The notes under the pieces were generated by a model, which did no database searches, was not told where the DNA came from, and saw only the letters and a program-made list of their open reading frames with translations. Made by a program: the position numbers and the translations under genes. DNA of 64,000 nt from Candidatus Thiodiazotropha endolucinida (GTDB taxonomy: Bacteria > Pseudomonadota > Gammaproteobacteria > Chromatiales > Chromatiaceae): the NCBI RefSeq assembly GCF_001715975.1, contig NZ_MARB01000008.1, forward strand, positions 124,001 to 188,000. The letters are read 5' to 3'. Positions 45,783-53,987 of this stretch are shown one piece after another (the stretch's first letter is position 1; each line of letters begins with the position of its first letter).

Positions 45783-47576
45783 ATGTGTGGACTCTGCGGT
45801 GAACTGCGTTTCGATGGTGGGCCAGCCGATCTGGCGGCTATCGAGAGAATGAACGAAAGATTGCGCCAGCGCGGTCCCGACCATGGCGGGAGTTACAGCG
45901 ACGGCGCATTGGGATTCGGCCACCGGCGGCTATCCATCATCGACCTGTCCGAGCACGCGCATCAGCCAATGCTGGATCAGGAGCTGAGCCTGGCATTGGT
46001 ATACAACGGCGCCATCTATAATTACAAGGAACTCAGGACTACCCTGCAAGGGCTTGGATATCACTTCTTCTCCAGTGGCGATACCGAAGTGATTCTCAAG
46101 GCCTACCATGCCTGGGGTGAGGATTGTGTCGACCGTCTGCACGGTATGTTTGCCTTTGCGGTATGGGATTGTCAACGGCAGCGTCTGTTTCTGGCCAGAG
46201 ACCGTTTCGGGATCAAACCTCTCTACTACACCCAGAACGGGAGGCGTTTCAGATTCGCTTCCAACACCCAGGCGCTGTTGGCTGCGGGCGGCGTGGATAC
46301 CGCTATCGATCCCGTTGCCCTGCATCACCAGTTTACCCTGCACGGTGTGGTGCCGGCACCGCTGACCATCTTTCGGGGTGTACGCAAACTGGCACCGGGT
46401 CACTGTATGGTGATCGAAGCGAATGGTACGGAGCGTATTCGCACCTATTGGCGCTATCCCGCCACCCGTCCCGAAGTACCGTTATCGGACGGGGAGTGGC
46501 TGGAGGCGATACATGACACGCTTCGCGAAGCGGTGCGTAAACGCAATGAGATTGCCGATGTGCCTGTCGGCGTGTTGCTCTCCGGCGGTCTCGATTCCAG
46601 CCTGTTGGTGGCATTGCTGGCAGAGTCCGGCGCCAGGGATTTGAGGACCTTTTCAGTGGGTTTCGAAGATCAGCCGGAAGAGAAGGGGAGTGAGTTCGAA
46701 TACTCCGATCCGGTGGTCGAGCGATACGATACCCGGCACCATAAGTTCCTGGTACCCAACAGCGAGGTGTTGAAACGGTTGCCTGAAGCGGTGGATAACA
46801 TGGCCGAACCGATGTTCGGCCAGGATGCGGTGGCCTTCTATCTGCTCGGAGAACAGGTCTCCCGGCAGATCAAGGTGGTGCAGTCCGGGCAGGGGGCCGA
46901 TGAAGTCTTCGGCGGCTACTTCTGGTATTCGCGCATCATGCAGGAGCACAATGGCAAAGCGGTGGAGAGATTCGCCAAACACTACTTCGACCGCGATCAC
47001 GATGAGTACTTGCGCATGGTCAGTGCGGAGTATGGCGGCGCCGACTATACGCGGGAGCTGATTGCCGAGCGGCTCAGCGCGTCCGATGCGGAGACATTGA
47101 TCGACGCCGTATTGCATTTGGATCAGACCATGCTGATTGTCGATGATCCGGTGAAGCGTGTGGACAATATGACCATGGCCTGGGGATTGGAGGCGAGAGT
47201 ACCCTTTCTCGACCACCACCTGGTTGAGCTGGCGGCACGCTGCCCCCCTGAGCTGAAACTGCGCGAGGGAGGTAAATATCCCCTCAAGGCAATGGCCAGG
47301 GGTATACTCCCTGACGCGGTAATCGATCGTCCCAAGGGCTACTTCCCGATGCCTGCCTTGAAATATGTACGGGGTGAATTTCTCGAGTTCATGCGCGGCA
47401 TACTCGATACCCGGGAGGCGAGACAACGGGGGGTCTTCCGGCAGTCATATATCGATATGCTGATGGCCGCGCCGGAGATGCACCACACCCGAATACGCGG
47501 CAACAAGCTGTGGCATATCGCCTTGTTCGAGTTCTGGCTGCAACGCAATCTTCATCCGGCAAGGAGTATGGGGTGA
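45783..47576 (+). CDS. Asparagine-synthase-family amidotransferase (NAGGN amidotransferase-like)
   Basis: A 597-aa class II glutamine amidotransferase. Cys2 in MCGLCGELRF is the glutaminase nucleophile, so the start must be ATG 45783 and not the longer frame from 45672. The synthetase half has the PP-loop VLLSGGLDSSLLVALL and GADEVFGGYFWY. The opening MCGLCGELRFDGGPADLAAIERM resembles the amidotransferase that makes the osmolyte N-acetylglutaminylglutamine amide. The NAGGN synthase partner gene is absent here, so plain asparagine synthetase B remains possible. Confidence 0.85.
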   Translation: MCGLCGELRFDGGPADLAAIERMNERLRQRGPDHGGSYSDGALGFGHRRLSIIDLSEHAHQPMLDQELSLALVYNGAIYNYKELRTTLQGLGYHFFSSGDTEVILKAYHAWGEDCVDRLHGMFAFAVWDCQRQRLFLARDRFGIKPLYYTQNGRRFRFASNTQALLAAGGVDTAIDPVALHHQFTLHGVVPAPLTIFRGVRKLAPGHCMVIEANGTERIRTYWRYPATRPEVPLSDGEWLEAIHDTLREAVRKRNEIADVPVGVLLSGGLDSSLLVALLAESGARDLRTFSVGFEDQPEEKGSEFEYSDPVVERYDTRHHKFLVPNSEVLKRLPEAVDNMAEPMFGQDAVAFYLLGEQVSRQIKVVQSGQGADEVFGGYFWYSRIMQEHNGKAVERFAKHYFDRDHDEYLRMVSAEYGGADYTRELIAERLSASDAETLIDAVLHLDQTMLIVDDPVKRVDNMTMAWGLEARVPFLDHHLVELAARCPPELKLREGGKYPLKAMARGILPDAVIDRPKGYFPMPALKYVRGEFLEFMRGILDTREARQRGVFRQSYIDMLMAAPEMHHTRIRGNKLWHIALFEFWLQRNLHPARSMG

Positions 47577-47761
47577 AGTGTTTTTTGTTACTGGCTATGG
47601 CGGTATCTGTCAGTGGGTGTTCAGATCCGGTCGATGTCGCACTCTTCAACTACCAGGGTTGTCGCAAGCAGATGACGCTGGAGTTTATCGACCAGGGGAG
47701 TGATCCGGTTGCCGCCAACATGAAAGCTAAGGCCTACTGTGAAGAGCAGATGGAAAAGTAG
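47573..47761 (+). CDS. Small predicted lipoprotein
   Basis: A 62-aa protein starting with GTG overlapping the previous stop (GTGA), with AAGGAG 6 bases upstream. MKCFLLLAMAVSVSGC is a lipoprotein signal with cysteine at residue 16. The mature part (about 47 aa) has two more cysteines (CRKQMTLEF, AYCEEQMEK). Function unknown. Confidence 0.7.
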   Translation: MKCFLLLAMAVSVSGCSDPVDVALFNYQGCRKQMTLEFIDQGSDPVAANMKAKAYCEEQMEK

Positions 47762-47780
47762 GGAAATCTCTGCGCTATGT

Positions 47781-48419
47781 CTATTTCTTTAAGGGAGGGA
47801 TATCCGCCTTGGAGACAGCCAGTAATGCTTTTACCGCATCCGGGCAAAATTGCTTTTCGCTCTCAGACTCGATCATCTTCAATGCATCTTGTTTGCTGAT
47901 CTCCTGCCGGTAACTGCGAGTCGAGGTCATGGCATCATAGGCATCCACTACGGTAATAATACGCGAGATGACCGGTATCTCGTGACCTTTCAGACCATCC
48001 GGGTAACCACTACCATCCCAATGTTCGTGATGATGCAGAACACACTCTGCAACCTCGTTGAGTAGCGGGTGTGCCAGGGTACGTAGCATATTCGCACCGA
48101 TACTGGGATGGGCCTTGATGCCTTCGTACTCATCTCCGCTGAGCTTGCCGGGCTTGAGCAGGATGTTATCGGGTATGCCGATCTTGCCGATATCATGAAA
48201 ACCCGCGGCCAGCGAGAGTACATTCATCTCATGCTTTTGCAGATTGAGATGCTTGCCGATTCGCTCCGATAGTGAGACAACCCTGTTGCAGTGTTCCAGG
48301 GTGTAGTTGTCCCTTGCTTGCAGGGCATAGTGGAGAATTGGTTCCAGTTTAAAACCGATATGATCTTCAAGCAGTGAAACACTTTTTTTTAAATTGTCGA
48401 TATCTTCTGTCTGTATCAC
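47781..48419 (-). CDS. HD-GYP domain phosphodiesterase
   Basis: A 212-aa protein with the HD-GYP fold: HD pair in GFHDIGKIGIPD, HHHEHWDGSGYPDGLKGHEIP (the GYP motif), and VVDAYDAMTSTRSYR. It probably hydrolyses cyclic di-GMP. No receiver or sensor domain is attached; the N-terminal 30 residues are helical only. Confidence 0.92.
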   Translation of the reverse strand: MIQTEDIDNLKKSVSLLEDHIGFKLEPILHYALQARDNYTLEHCNRVVSLSERIGKHLNLQKHEMNVLSLAAGFHDIGKIGIPDNILLKPGKLSGDEYEGIKAHPSIGANMLRTLAHPLLNEVAECVLHHHEHWDGSGYPDGLKGHEIPVISRIITVVDAYDAMTSTRSYRQEISKQDALKMIESESEKQFCPDAVKALLAVSKADIPPLKK

Positions 48420-48812
48420 AATTCCCTGCCGATAATGCAGTCTGATTACGGTTAAGCTTAGGATTGCTCAATGATTTTACGCCACTTGGGATTTATTTCA
48501 GTCGTTTAATTCCCTTGTTGTCGTCGTGTTCATTGTGGTTTTGCCTGTACCAAGGATAGCCTGCATTCATCGATTCGCCGGTAAGTGGATCTTGTCGGCT
48601 GCCTGCGTTTCGTATCAGACATGCCGGACCGGCACAGTTGGATCTGTGTCGACAACTTCTCGAGCCCTGTCGTGTCAAAAAGGTGTACGCTTGGATTATT
48701 ACGGGTTTTTTATCCCGGCACAAATAGATAGAATTCCCTGATAAGATCGTGTTTGAATCTTACAGTAAGCACCCCATATAGACACGATAACCCATATTGT
48801 GAGGTATACACG
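48420..48812. other. Intergenic region, no supported gene
   Basis: Between the HD-GYP gene and grxD. A 76-codon minus-strand frame at 48493-48723 is rich in Arg, Asn and Cys and lacks a ribosome-binding site, so I left it out. The region should hold both promoters. Confidence 0.45.
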
Positions 48813-49157
48813 ATGGATGTCTTGGACAGAATCAAAGAGCAGGTCGAGCACAATCCGGTAGTTATCTACATGAAGGGTACACCCCAGTTCCCTATGTGCG
48901 GCTTCTCATCCCGTGCTGCGGCTGCCCTGCAGGATTGCGGGGTGCCATTCGCCTACGTCAATGTGCTCGCCGATCAGGAGATCTTCGAGAACCTGCCACG
49001 CTATGCCGATTGGCCGACCTTTCCACAGATCTACATCGATGGCGATCTGATTGGCGGTTGCGACATTACCCTGGAGATGCACCAGAGTGGTGAATTGAAG
49101 AAAATGATGGAAGAGGCGGCAGCCAAAGTTGCGCCGACAGGCGACGATCAACACTAA
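48813..49157 (+). CDS. grxD: Monothiol glutaredoxin Grx4
   Basis: A 114-aa CGFS-type glutaredoxin that binds and delivers [2Fe-2S] clusters. KGTPQFPMCGFSSRAA holds the CGFS motif, followed by WPTFPQIYIDGDLIGGCDI. The start is MDVLDRIKEQVEHNP at 48813 with GTGAGG upstream. The preceding 20 in-frame residues do not belong to the family. Its stop overlaps the next start. Confidence 0.95.
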   Translation: MDVLDRIKEQVEHNPVVIYMKGTPQFPMCGFSSRAAAALQDCGVPFAYVNVLADQEIFENLPRYADWPTFPQIYIDGDLIGGCDITLEMHQSGELKKMMEEAAAKVAPTGDDQH

Positions 49158-49678
49158 TGACCAAATGGGATACCCGATTTCTCGGGCTGGCAGCCTATAT
49201 CTCAGCCTGGAGCAAGGATCCCTCATCCCAAGTCGGCGCTGTTATCACCGATGGGAACCGCATTATCTCACTTGGCTACAACGGATTCGCAGCCGGTGTG
49301 GAGGATAAACAGGAGCGGTTGGGCGACCGCGACTGCAAGCTCAACCTGACCATTCATGCTGAAGAGAATGCGATGATCTTCGCCAAGCGTGATCTCACCG
49401 GCTGTACTGTCTATGTCACTCATCCGCCCTGCCCACGCTGTGCATCGAAACTGATCCAGGAGGAGGTGGGGCGTATCGTCTATATCGCACCCAGTGGGGA
49501 TTTTCTCTCCCGATGGGCTGACGACCTGAAACTCTCCAGCGAAATGTACCGCGAAGCCGGTGTGGAAGTCACCAGCTATGCAATGGAAGAGATCAACCAC
49601 GACAATGCCCAGATCACCATTGCGCCGGGGGGATTTTTCAAGAAGGTGATGAACCTTTTTCTGCACAGTGATGATTGA
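49157..49678 (+). CDS. Zinc-dependent deaminase, dCMP deaminase-like
   Basis: A 173-aa cytidine/deoxycytidylate deaminase-family enzyme. The zinc and proton-shuttle motifs are HAEENAM and PPCPRCASKLIQ. The YNGFAAGVEDKQERLGDRD loop and length agree with dCMP deaminase, which supplies dUMP for thymidylate synthesis. ATG overlaps the grxD stop (TAATG). Confidence 0.9.
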   Translation: MTKWDTRFLGLAAYISAWSKDPSSQVGAVITDGNRIISLGYNGFAAGVEDKQERLGDRDCKLNLTIHAEENAMIFAKRDLTGCTVYVTHPPCPRCASKLIQEEVGRIVYIAPSGDFLSRWADDLKLSSEMYREAGVEVTSYAMEEINHDNAQITIAPGGFFKKVMNLFLHSDD

Positions 49679-49685
49679 GCGGCGC

Positions 49686-49701
49686 AGGGCCTGTTAACGG
49701 G
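49686..49701. repeat. Copy of the GGGCCTGTTAAC palindrome
   Basis: AGGGCCTGTTAACGGG, matching the left side of the 24-bp palindrome at 1030 with a decayed right arm, just after the deaminase stop. Confidence 0.5.
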
Positions 49702-49904
49702 TCGTCGTGGTGATTTTCAGCCTTGGATGGAATTCGATTCATCCAGACATCTTGATATAACAGGCATACAACCTCATCGGGTTGTTGTGCGCACGGAAAT
49801 GGAAAATGGCTCACGTGAGTATTTACATGAAGATCAAACGACTATTGAATTGTTGCTCGCGAGCCTATTGTGGCTGAGACAGTGATTGTTCCCAAGAAGA
49901 TGGA

Positions 49905-49930
49905 CCGGCCGTCGTGGGTGTGACGGCCGG
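49905..49930 (-). terminator. Possible terminator after the CBS protein gene
   Basis: A 9-bp GC-rich stem CCGGCCGTC / GACGGCCGG with an 8-base loop. In the minus direction it is followed by TCCATCTTCTT, a weak T-rich tail. Confidence 0.5.
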
Positions 49931-49975
49931 GGCATTAGTCAGTGACTCTAAAATTGGATCAGTATTGCTCGTCTG

Positions 49976-50359
49976 CTAACTGTCCAGTAAATCGGTCAGT
50001 GCACGGAAGAGATCGGTTTCGGTGAGCATGCCGGCGACATGTTTGTCATCGCCGATAACCGGCAGACAGCCGATCCGGTTGTCGTTCATCTGCTTGGCCG
50101 CCGAGGCAAGGGGAGCGCTTGCGGAAGTGGTGAATACCGGGGTATGCATGACTTCGGCGATCTCCACCGGAGCCTCTTTGAAATAGCGGGCAGCGAGTTG
50201 AAGATCCCGTCGTGTTACGATGCCGACCACTTGGTTTTCGTTGTCTACGACCGGTAGGTGGTGCATGTTTTTCTTTTCCATGATCTCGAAAGCCAGATCA
50301 TAATTATCCTCTTGCTGAACGGTGATGGGTGTGGAACTCATATAGTCGCTTACCAGCAT
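49976..50359 (-). CDS. Two-CBS-domain protein
   Basis: A 127-aa protein made only of a CBS pair (MEKKNMHHLPVVDNENQVVGIVTRRDL and MNDNRIGCLPVIGDDKHVAGMLTETDL). Stand-alone CBS proteins usually sense adenine nucleotides and bind a partner; none is indicated here. GAGGAGA lies before ATG 50359. A longer frame to 50467 adds a basic, non-homologous leader. Confidence 0.9.
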   Translation of the reverse strand: MLVSDYMSSTPITVQQEDNYDLAFEIMEKKNMHHLPVVDNENQVVGIVTRRDLQLAARYFKEAPVEIAEVMHTPVFTTSASAPLASAAKQMNDNRIGCLPVIGDDKHVAGMLTETDLFRALTDLLDS

Positions 50360-50679
50360 CGGTATCTCCTCTGGTGTATTGGTGTTATAGCCATCTAAGA
50401 TGTGATGGTGAATCGTATAACTGAACTTTAGACGATAAAACACCCGTCTGCGTCTATCCACTAACAAGTGATAAAGTCTAAATGGCCCATGAATGAATCC
50501 CGCTTACCGGATGAATACGAAAAAGGTCAGACGGATGCATGCAGAAGTGGCCATGATTTTTCGCCTGAGAAATGTCCGGTTGGGATATAACCTCTCCATC
50601 ATTCCTGAAAAAACAGTATTTTTGTTCCATAATAAATACTTAGACTGGAAAAATAACCACATGAAAAAGGGGAAGTTTG
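50360..50679. other. Intergenic region, no supported gene
   Basis: An AT-rich 320 bases between divergent genes. It must carry both promoters. A 67-codon frame in it is not protein-like. Confidence 0.4.
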
Positions 50680-51126
50680 ATGCCCAAGAAGAGTAAATCA
50701 AGTAAAGTACTGCAAGACAAAATCCAGAAAAAACTGAAAAAAAGATTCACCACCTCTGATCATCACAAAGCGCTGAAGGCCAGGGTCGATGTGTTGGAGA
50801 AGGAGTTCAAGGCATTGCGAAAGATGCTGGACGAAGGTGCCAGAAAGGCTTCGCCGGTAACCAAGCGACGTACCGTCAATAAACCTGCGGCGAATAAGCC
50901 TGCGGCCAGCCGGTCAGCGGCCAAAAACACGAACGATCTCCAGATGATCAAAGGCATCGGCGCTGTCATCGAGAAGAAACTGCAGGAGTATGGGATTAAA
51001 AGCTATGCACAAATTGCAGCCTGGAGTAGTGCGGAAATTGAGGATTTTTCACAAAGGCTGAACTTCAAGGGGAGAATCGAACGGGAGCGCTGGGTCGAAC
51101 AGGCAAAAGAGCTGATAGCCAAGTAG
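50680..51126 (+). CDS. Helix-hairpin-helix domain protein
   Basis: A 148-aa basic protein. A lysine-rich N-terminus and coiled segment (LKARVDVLEKEFKALRKML) lead to an Ala/Lys/Pro linker with repeated NKPAA. The C-terminal helix-hairpin-helix domain is LQMIKGIGAVIEKKLQEYGIKSYAQIAAWS, as in the C-termini of many ribosomal L21/PolX-like fusion proteins. It probably binds DNA or RNA. AAAGGGGAAG precedes ATG 50680. Confidence 0.8.
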   Translation: MPKKSKSSKVLQDKIQKKLKKRFTTSDHHKALKARVDVLEKEFKALRKMLDEGARKASPVTKRRTVNKPAANKPAASRSAAKNTNDLQMIKGIGAVIEKKLQEYGIKSYAQIAAWSSAEIEDFSQRLNFKGRIERERWVEQAKELIAK

Positions 51127-51170
51127 ACTTTTTGTTTGGACCGGCAATTCCTGCTGTCAAGGAGGTCTCG

Positions 51171-52616
51171 ATGTCCCCATTGAACCACTACCCCCATATG
51201 ATCGCTGCCGGGATCGAATCCGCTGGACGAATGCAGGTGACCGCGCCATTCGATCTGGCTCCGATCGCGACCATCGACACCGTGGATGAGGGTGGTGTGG
51301 AGCAGGCCTTGACTGTTGCGCGTAATCTGTTTGATGAACGCGATGGATGGCTGGCGTTGTCGGATCGGATTGCAATCCTGAGGCGAACCGCCGAGCTGAT
51401 GACCGAAAGGGCTGAGTCACTGGCACTGGAAGCGGCAAGAGAGGGCGGCAAGCCCCTCATCGATTCACGTATCGAAGTGGCGCGTGCCATCGATGGTATT
51501 GCAATCTGCATCGAGACTCTGCGCACCGAGGCCGGCGAGGAGATCCCCATGGGGGTCAATCCTGCATCCAGCGGACGGGTCGCATTCACCCACCGGGAGC
51601 CGATTGGGGTGGTGGTGGCCGTCAGTGCCTTCAACCATCCCCTCAACCTGATTGTGCATCAAGTCGCGCCGGCGGTTGCCACCGGCTGTCCCGTGATCAT
51701 CAAGCCGGCCGAGGATACCCCGCTCTCCTGTATGCGATTCATCGAGATACTCAGAGAAGCGGGCCTGCCGGCGGCATGGGCGCAGGCGCTGGTCACCGCG
51801 GATCTGGAGGTTGCAGGAAAGTTGGTGACCGATCCCCGGGTCGATTTCTTCAGTTTCATCGGCAGTGCGAGGGTGGGTTGGCATTTGCGATCCCATTTGG
51901 CGCCAGGTACGAGATGCGCGCTCGAACATGGTGGCCTTGCTCCGGTGATTGTTGAAGCCGATGCCGATCTCGACGATGCCCTACCGCTGCTTGCCAAGGG
52001 CGCCTTCTACCATGCCGGACAGGTGTGCGTGTCCGTGCAGAGGGTGTTCGCCGATCAGTCGATTGCGCGCCGTATCGCGGATGGTCTGGCAACTGAAGGA
52101 AACAGTATGCGAGTGGGCGACCCGACACTCGAGGAGACAGCCATAGGTCCGCTGATCCGGCCCCGTGAAGTGGAGCGGATCCATGCCTGGGTCAGCGAGG
52201 CGATTGAACAGGGCGCTGAACTGATCTGTGGCGGTCAACCCTTGTCGGAAACCTGTTATCAGCCGACAGTGCTCTACAATCCACCGGCGGACGCAAAGGT
52301 GAGTACCCAGGAAGTCTTCGGACCGGTGGTTTGTGTCTATGCCTATGATGATATGGATCTGGCCATTGATCAGGCCAATGCCTTACCCTTCGCCTTCCAG
52401 GCGGCGGTCTTCAGCAATAATCTGCAGCGATCGCTGCGGGGTTATAAACGCTTGCATGCATCGGCGGTGATGATCAATGATTTCACTGCCTTTCGTGTCG
52501 ACTGGATGCCTTTTGCGGGCTTGCGCCAGTCAGGTATGGGCGTTGGCGGCATACCCCATACCATGCGTGATATGCAGATTGAGAAGATGATGGTGATCCG
52601 CTCTGACGAGTTATGA
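51171..52616 (+). CDS. Aldehyde dehydrogenase family protein
   Basis: A 481-aa NAD(P)-dependent dehydrogenase. Cofactor-binding blocks are VVVAVSAFNHPLN and FIGSARVGWHL, the general-base Glu is in ALEHGGLAPVIV, and the catalytic Cys is in HAGQVCVSVQRVF. Related to lactaldehyde and glyceraldehyde-3-phosphate-type ALDHs; substrate not fixed. GGAGG lies 5 bases before ATG 51171. The 3' end overlaps xseA tail-to-tail by 6 bases. Confidence 0.94.
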   Translation: MSPLNHYPHMIAAGIESAGRMQVTAPFDLAPIATIDTVDEGGVEQALTVARNLFDERDGWLALSDRIAILRRTAELMTERAESLALEAAREGGKPLIDSRIEVARAIDGIAICIETLRTEAGEEIPMGVNPASSGRVAFTHREPIGVVVAVSAFNHPLNLIVHQVAPAVATGCPVIIKPAEDTPLSCMRFIEILREAGLPAAWAQALVTADLEVAGKLVTDPRVDFFSFIGSARVGWHLRSHLAPGTRCALEHGGLAPVIVEADADLDDALPLLAKGAFYHAGQVCVSVQRVFADQSIARRIADGLATEGNSMRVGDPTLEETAIGPLIRPREVERIHAWVSEAIEQGAELICGGQPLSETCYQPTVLYNPPADAKVSTQEVFGPVVCVYAYDDMDLAIDQANALPFAFQAAVFSNNLQRSLRGYKRLHASAVMINDFTAFRVDWMPFAGLRQSGMGVGGIPHTMRDMQIEKMMVIRSDEL

Positions 52617-53987
52617 CTCTTTTTTCGCTGCCGGGTTGATATCTTCGACCCGACATACAAGGCTGCCTTGGCTGAGTCTGGCATTTACCCGGTCACCTCT
52701 CTCGACTTCGCTGCTGGCGCGAAGGATATGGCCATCCTCTTCACGGCTGACGATGGCATAGCCCCGGCTCAGGGTATTCAGTGGGCTGAGGGTGTGCAGG
52801 TCCCTTGCCAGTTGGTTCAATACCGTTCGCTTATCCATTAGCCTACGCTCCATGGCGCGTTGCAGCCTTTCCGCGAATAGCTGATAGTGGTGACGCCGAT
52901 TCTCGATACGTTGTTGCGGGGAAAGGCGCGTGAGGCTGGACCACAGCTTTTCCAATCTGTGTTGCAAGTTAACGAGGTAGAGCTGCTGGGCTTGTCTGAG
53001 GCGCTGGTTCAGTTCGTCAAGCCGTTGAGCGCGTTGCAGCAGGCGTTGGCTCGGGTGTTGCCTGAGGAGACGGTTCCGGAGTGTTGAGAGCTGCTCCTGG
53101 TGATGTCGTAAACGACTCGTCTGAATCAATCTGAGACGCTGGCCTAGCTGGTGCAGCTGCCTCAGCCAGGCTGCCCGGTCGGGAGATACCAGTTCAGCCG
53201 CCGCCGATGGCGTGGGTGCCCGTTGGTCGGCGACAAAGTCGGCGATGGTGAAGTCGATTTCATGGCCGATACCGCTGACCAGTGGAATCCTGGATGCATG
53301 AATGGCACGGGCAAGACTTTCGTCGTTGAATGCCTGCAGGTCCTCCAGCGATCCGCCACCGCGACTCAGGATCAATACATCGCATTCATTACGCTGATTG
53401 GCCAGTTGCAGCATATGTACCATCTGTTCCGCCGCCCCTTCACCCTGGACCTGGACCGGATAGATGACCACAGGCAATGCGGGAAAGCGTCTCTTCAACA
53501 CGGTGAGCAGATCCCGAATCGCAGCGCCGCTCGGTGAAGTGATAATACCGACCTGTCCTGGCATGCCGGGAATGGTTTGTTTGTGAGCAGCATCGAACAG
53601 GCCTTCCGCTGCAAGTTTCTGCTTGAGCTGCTCAAAGGCAAGTCGCAAGGCCCCTTCGCCTGCTGGTTCCATATGTTCCGCGATCAGCTGGAACTCGCCG
53701 CGTGCTTCGTACAAGCTTACCTTGGCGCGCAACATGACCTGCTGCCCGTTCTCCGGTTGAAAACGCAGTCGCTGGCGCTTCATGCGGAACATGGCGCAGC
53801 GAACCTGGGCGATCTCATCCTTGAGGCTGAAATAGATATGCCCGGAGGCCGGTTGGGCCAGGTTGGAGATCTCGCCACTGATCCAGATCAGCGGAAAGCT
53901 GTTCTCGAGTACCGAACGTGTTTCACGTACCAGGCGGGAAACCGTATAGATATCTCTCTGGGGAATGTCGCTGATTGTCGTATTCAA
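52611..53987 (-). CDS. xseA: Exodeoxyribonuclease VII large subunit
   Basis: A 458-aa catalytic subunit of ExoVII, which degrades single-stranded DNA. The N-terminal OB-fold is VSRLVRETRSVLENSFPLIWISGEISN with HIYFSLKDE. The central nuclease region has GIITSPSGAAIRDLLTVLKRRFP, SRGGGSLEDLQAFNDESLARAI and GIGHEIDFTIADFVADQRAPTPSAAAE. A long coiled coil follows, with the C-terminal LSRGYAIV. Its ATG overlaps the stop of the upstream sensor gene by 4 bases. Confidence 0.97.
   Translation of the reverse strand: MNTTISDIPQRDIYTVSRLVRETRSVLENSFPLIWISGEISNLAQPASGHIYFSLKDEIAQVRCAMFRMKRQRLRFQPENGQQVMLRAKVSLYEARGEFQLIAEHMEPAGEGALRLAFEQLKQKLAAEGLFDAAHKQTIPGMPGQVGIITSPSGAAIRDLLTVLKRRFPALPVVIYPVQVQGEGAAEQMVHMLQLANQRNECDVLILSRGGGSLEDLQAFNDESLARAIHASRIPLVSGIGHEIDFTIADFVADQRAPTPSAAAELVSPDRAAWLRQLHQLGQRLRLIQTSRLRHHQEQLSTLRNRLLRQHPSQRLLQRAQRLDELNQRLRQAQQLYLVNLQHRLEKLWSSLTRLSPQQRIENRRHHYQLFAERLQRAMERRLMDKRTVLNQLARDLHTLSPLNTLSRGYAIVSREEDGHILRASSEVERGDRVNARLSQGSLVCRVEDINPAAKKES

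Noticed and set aside
48493-48723. 76-codon minus-strand frame
   Set aside because: Amino-acid make-up (many Arg, Cys, Asn, His) and absence of a ribosome-binding site suggest a random frame.
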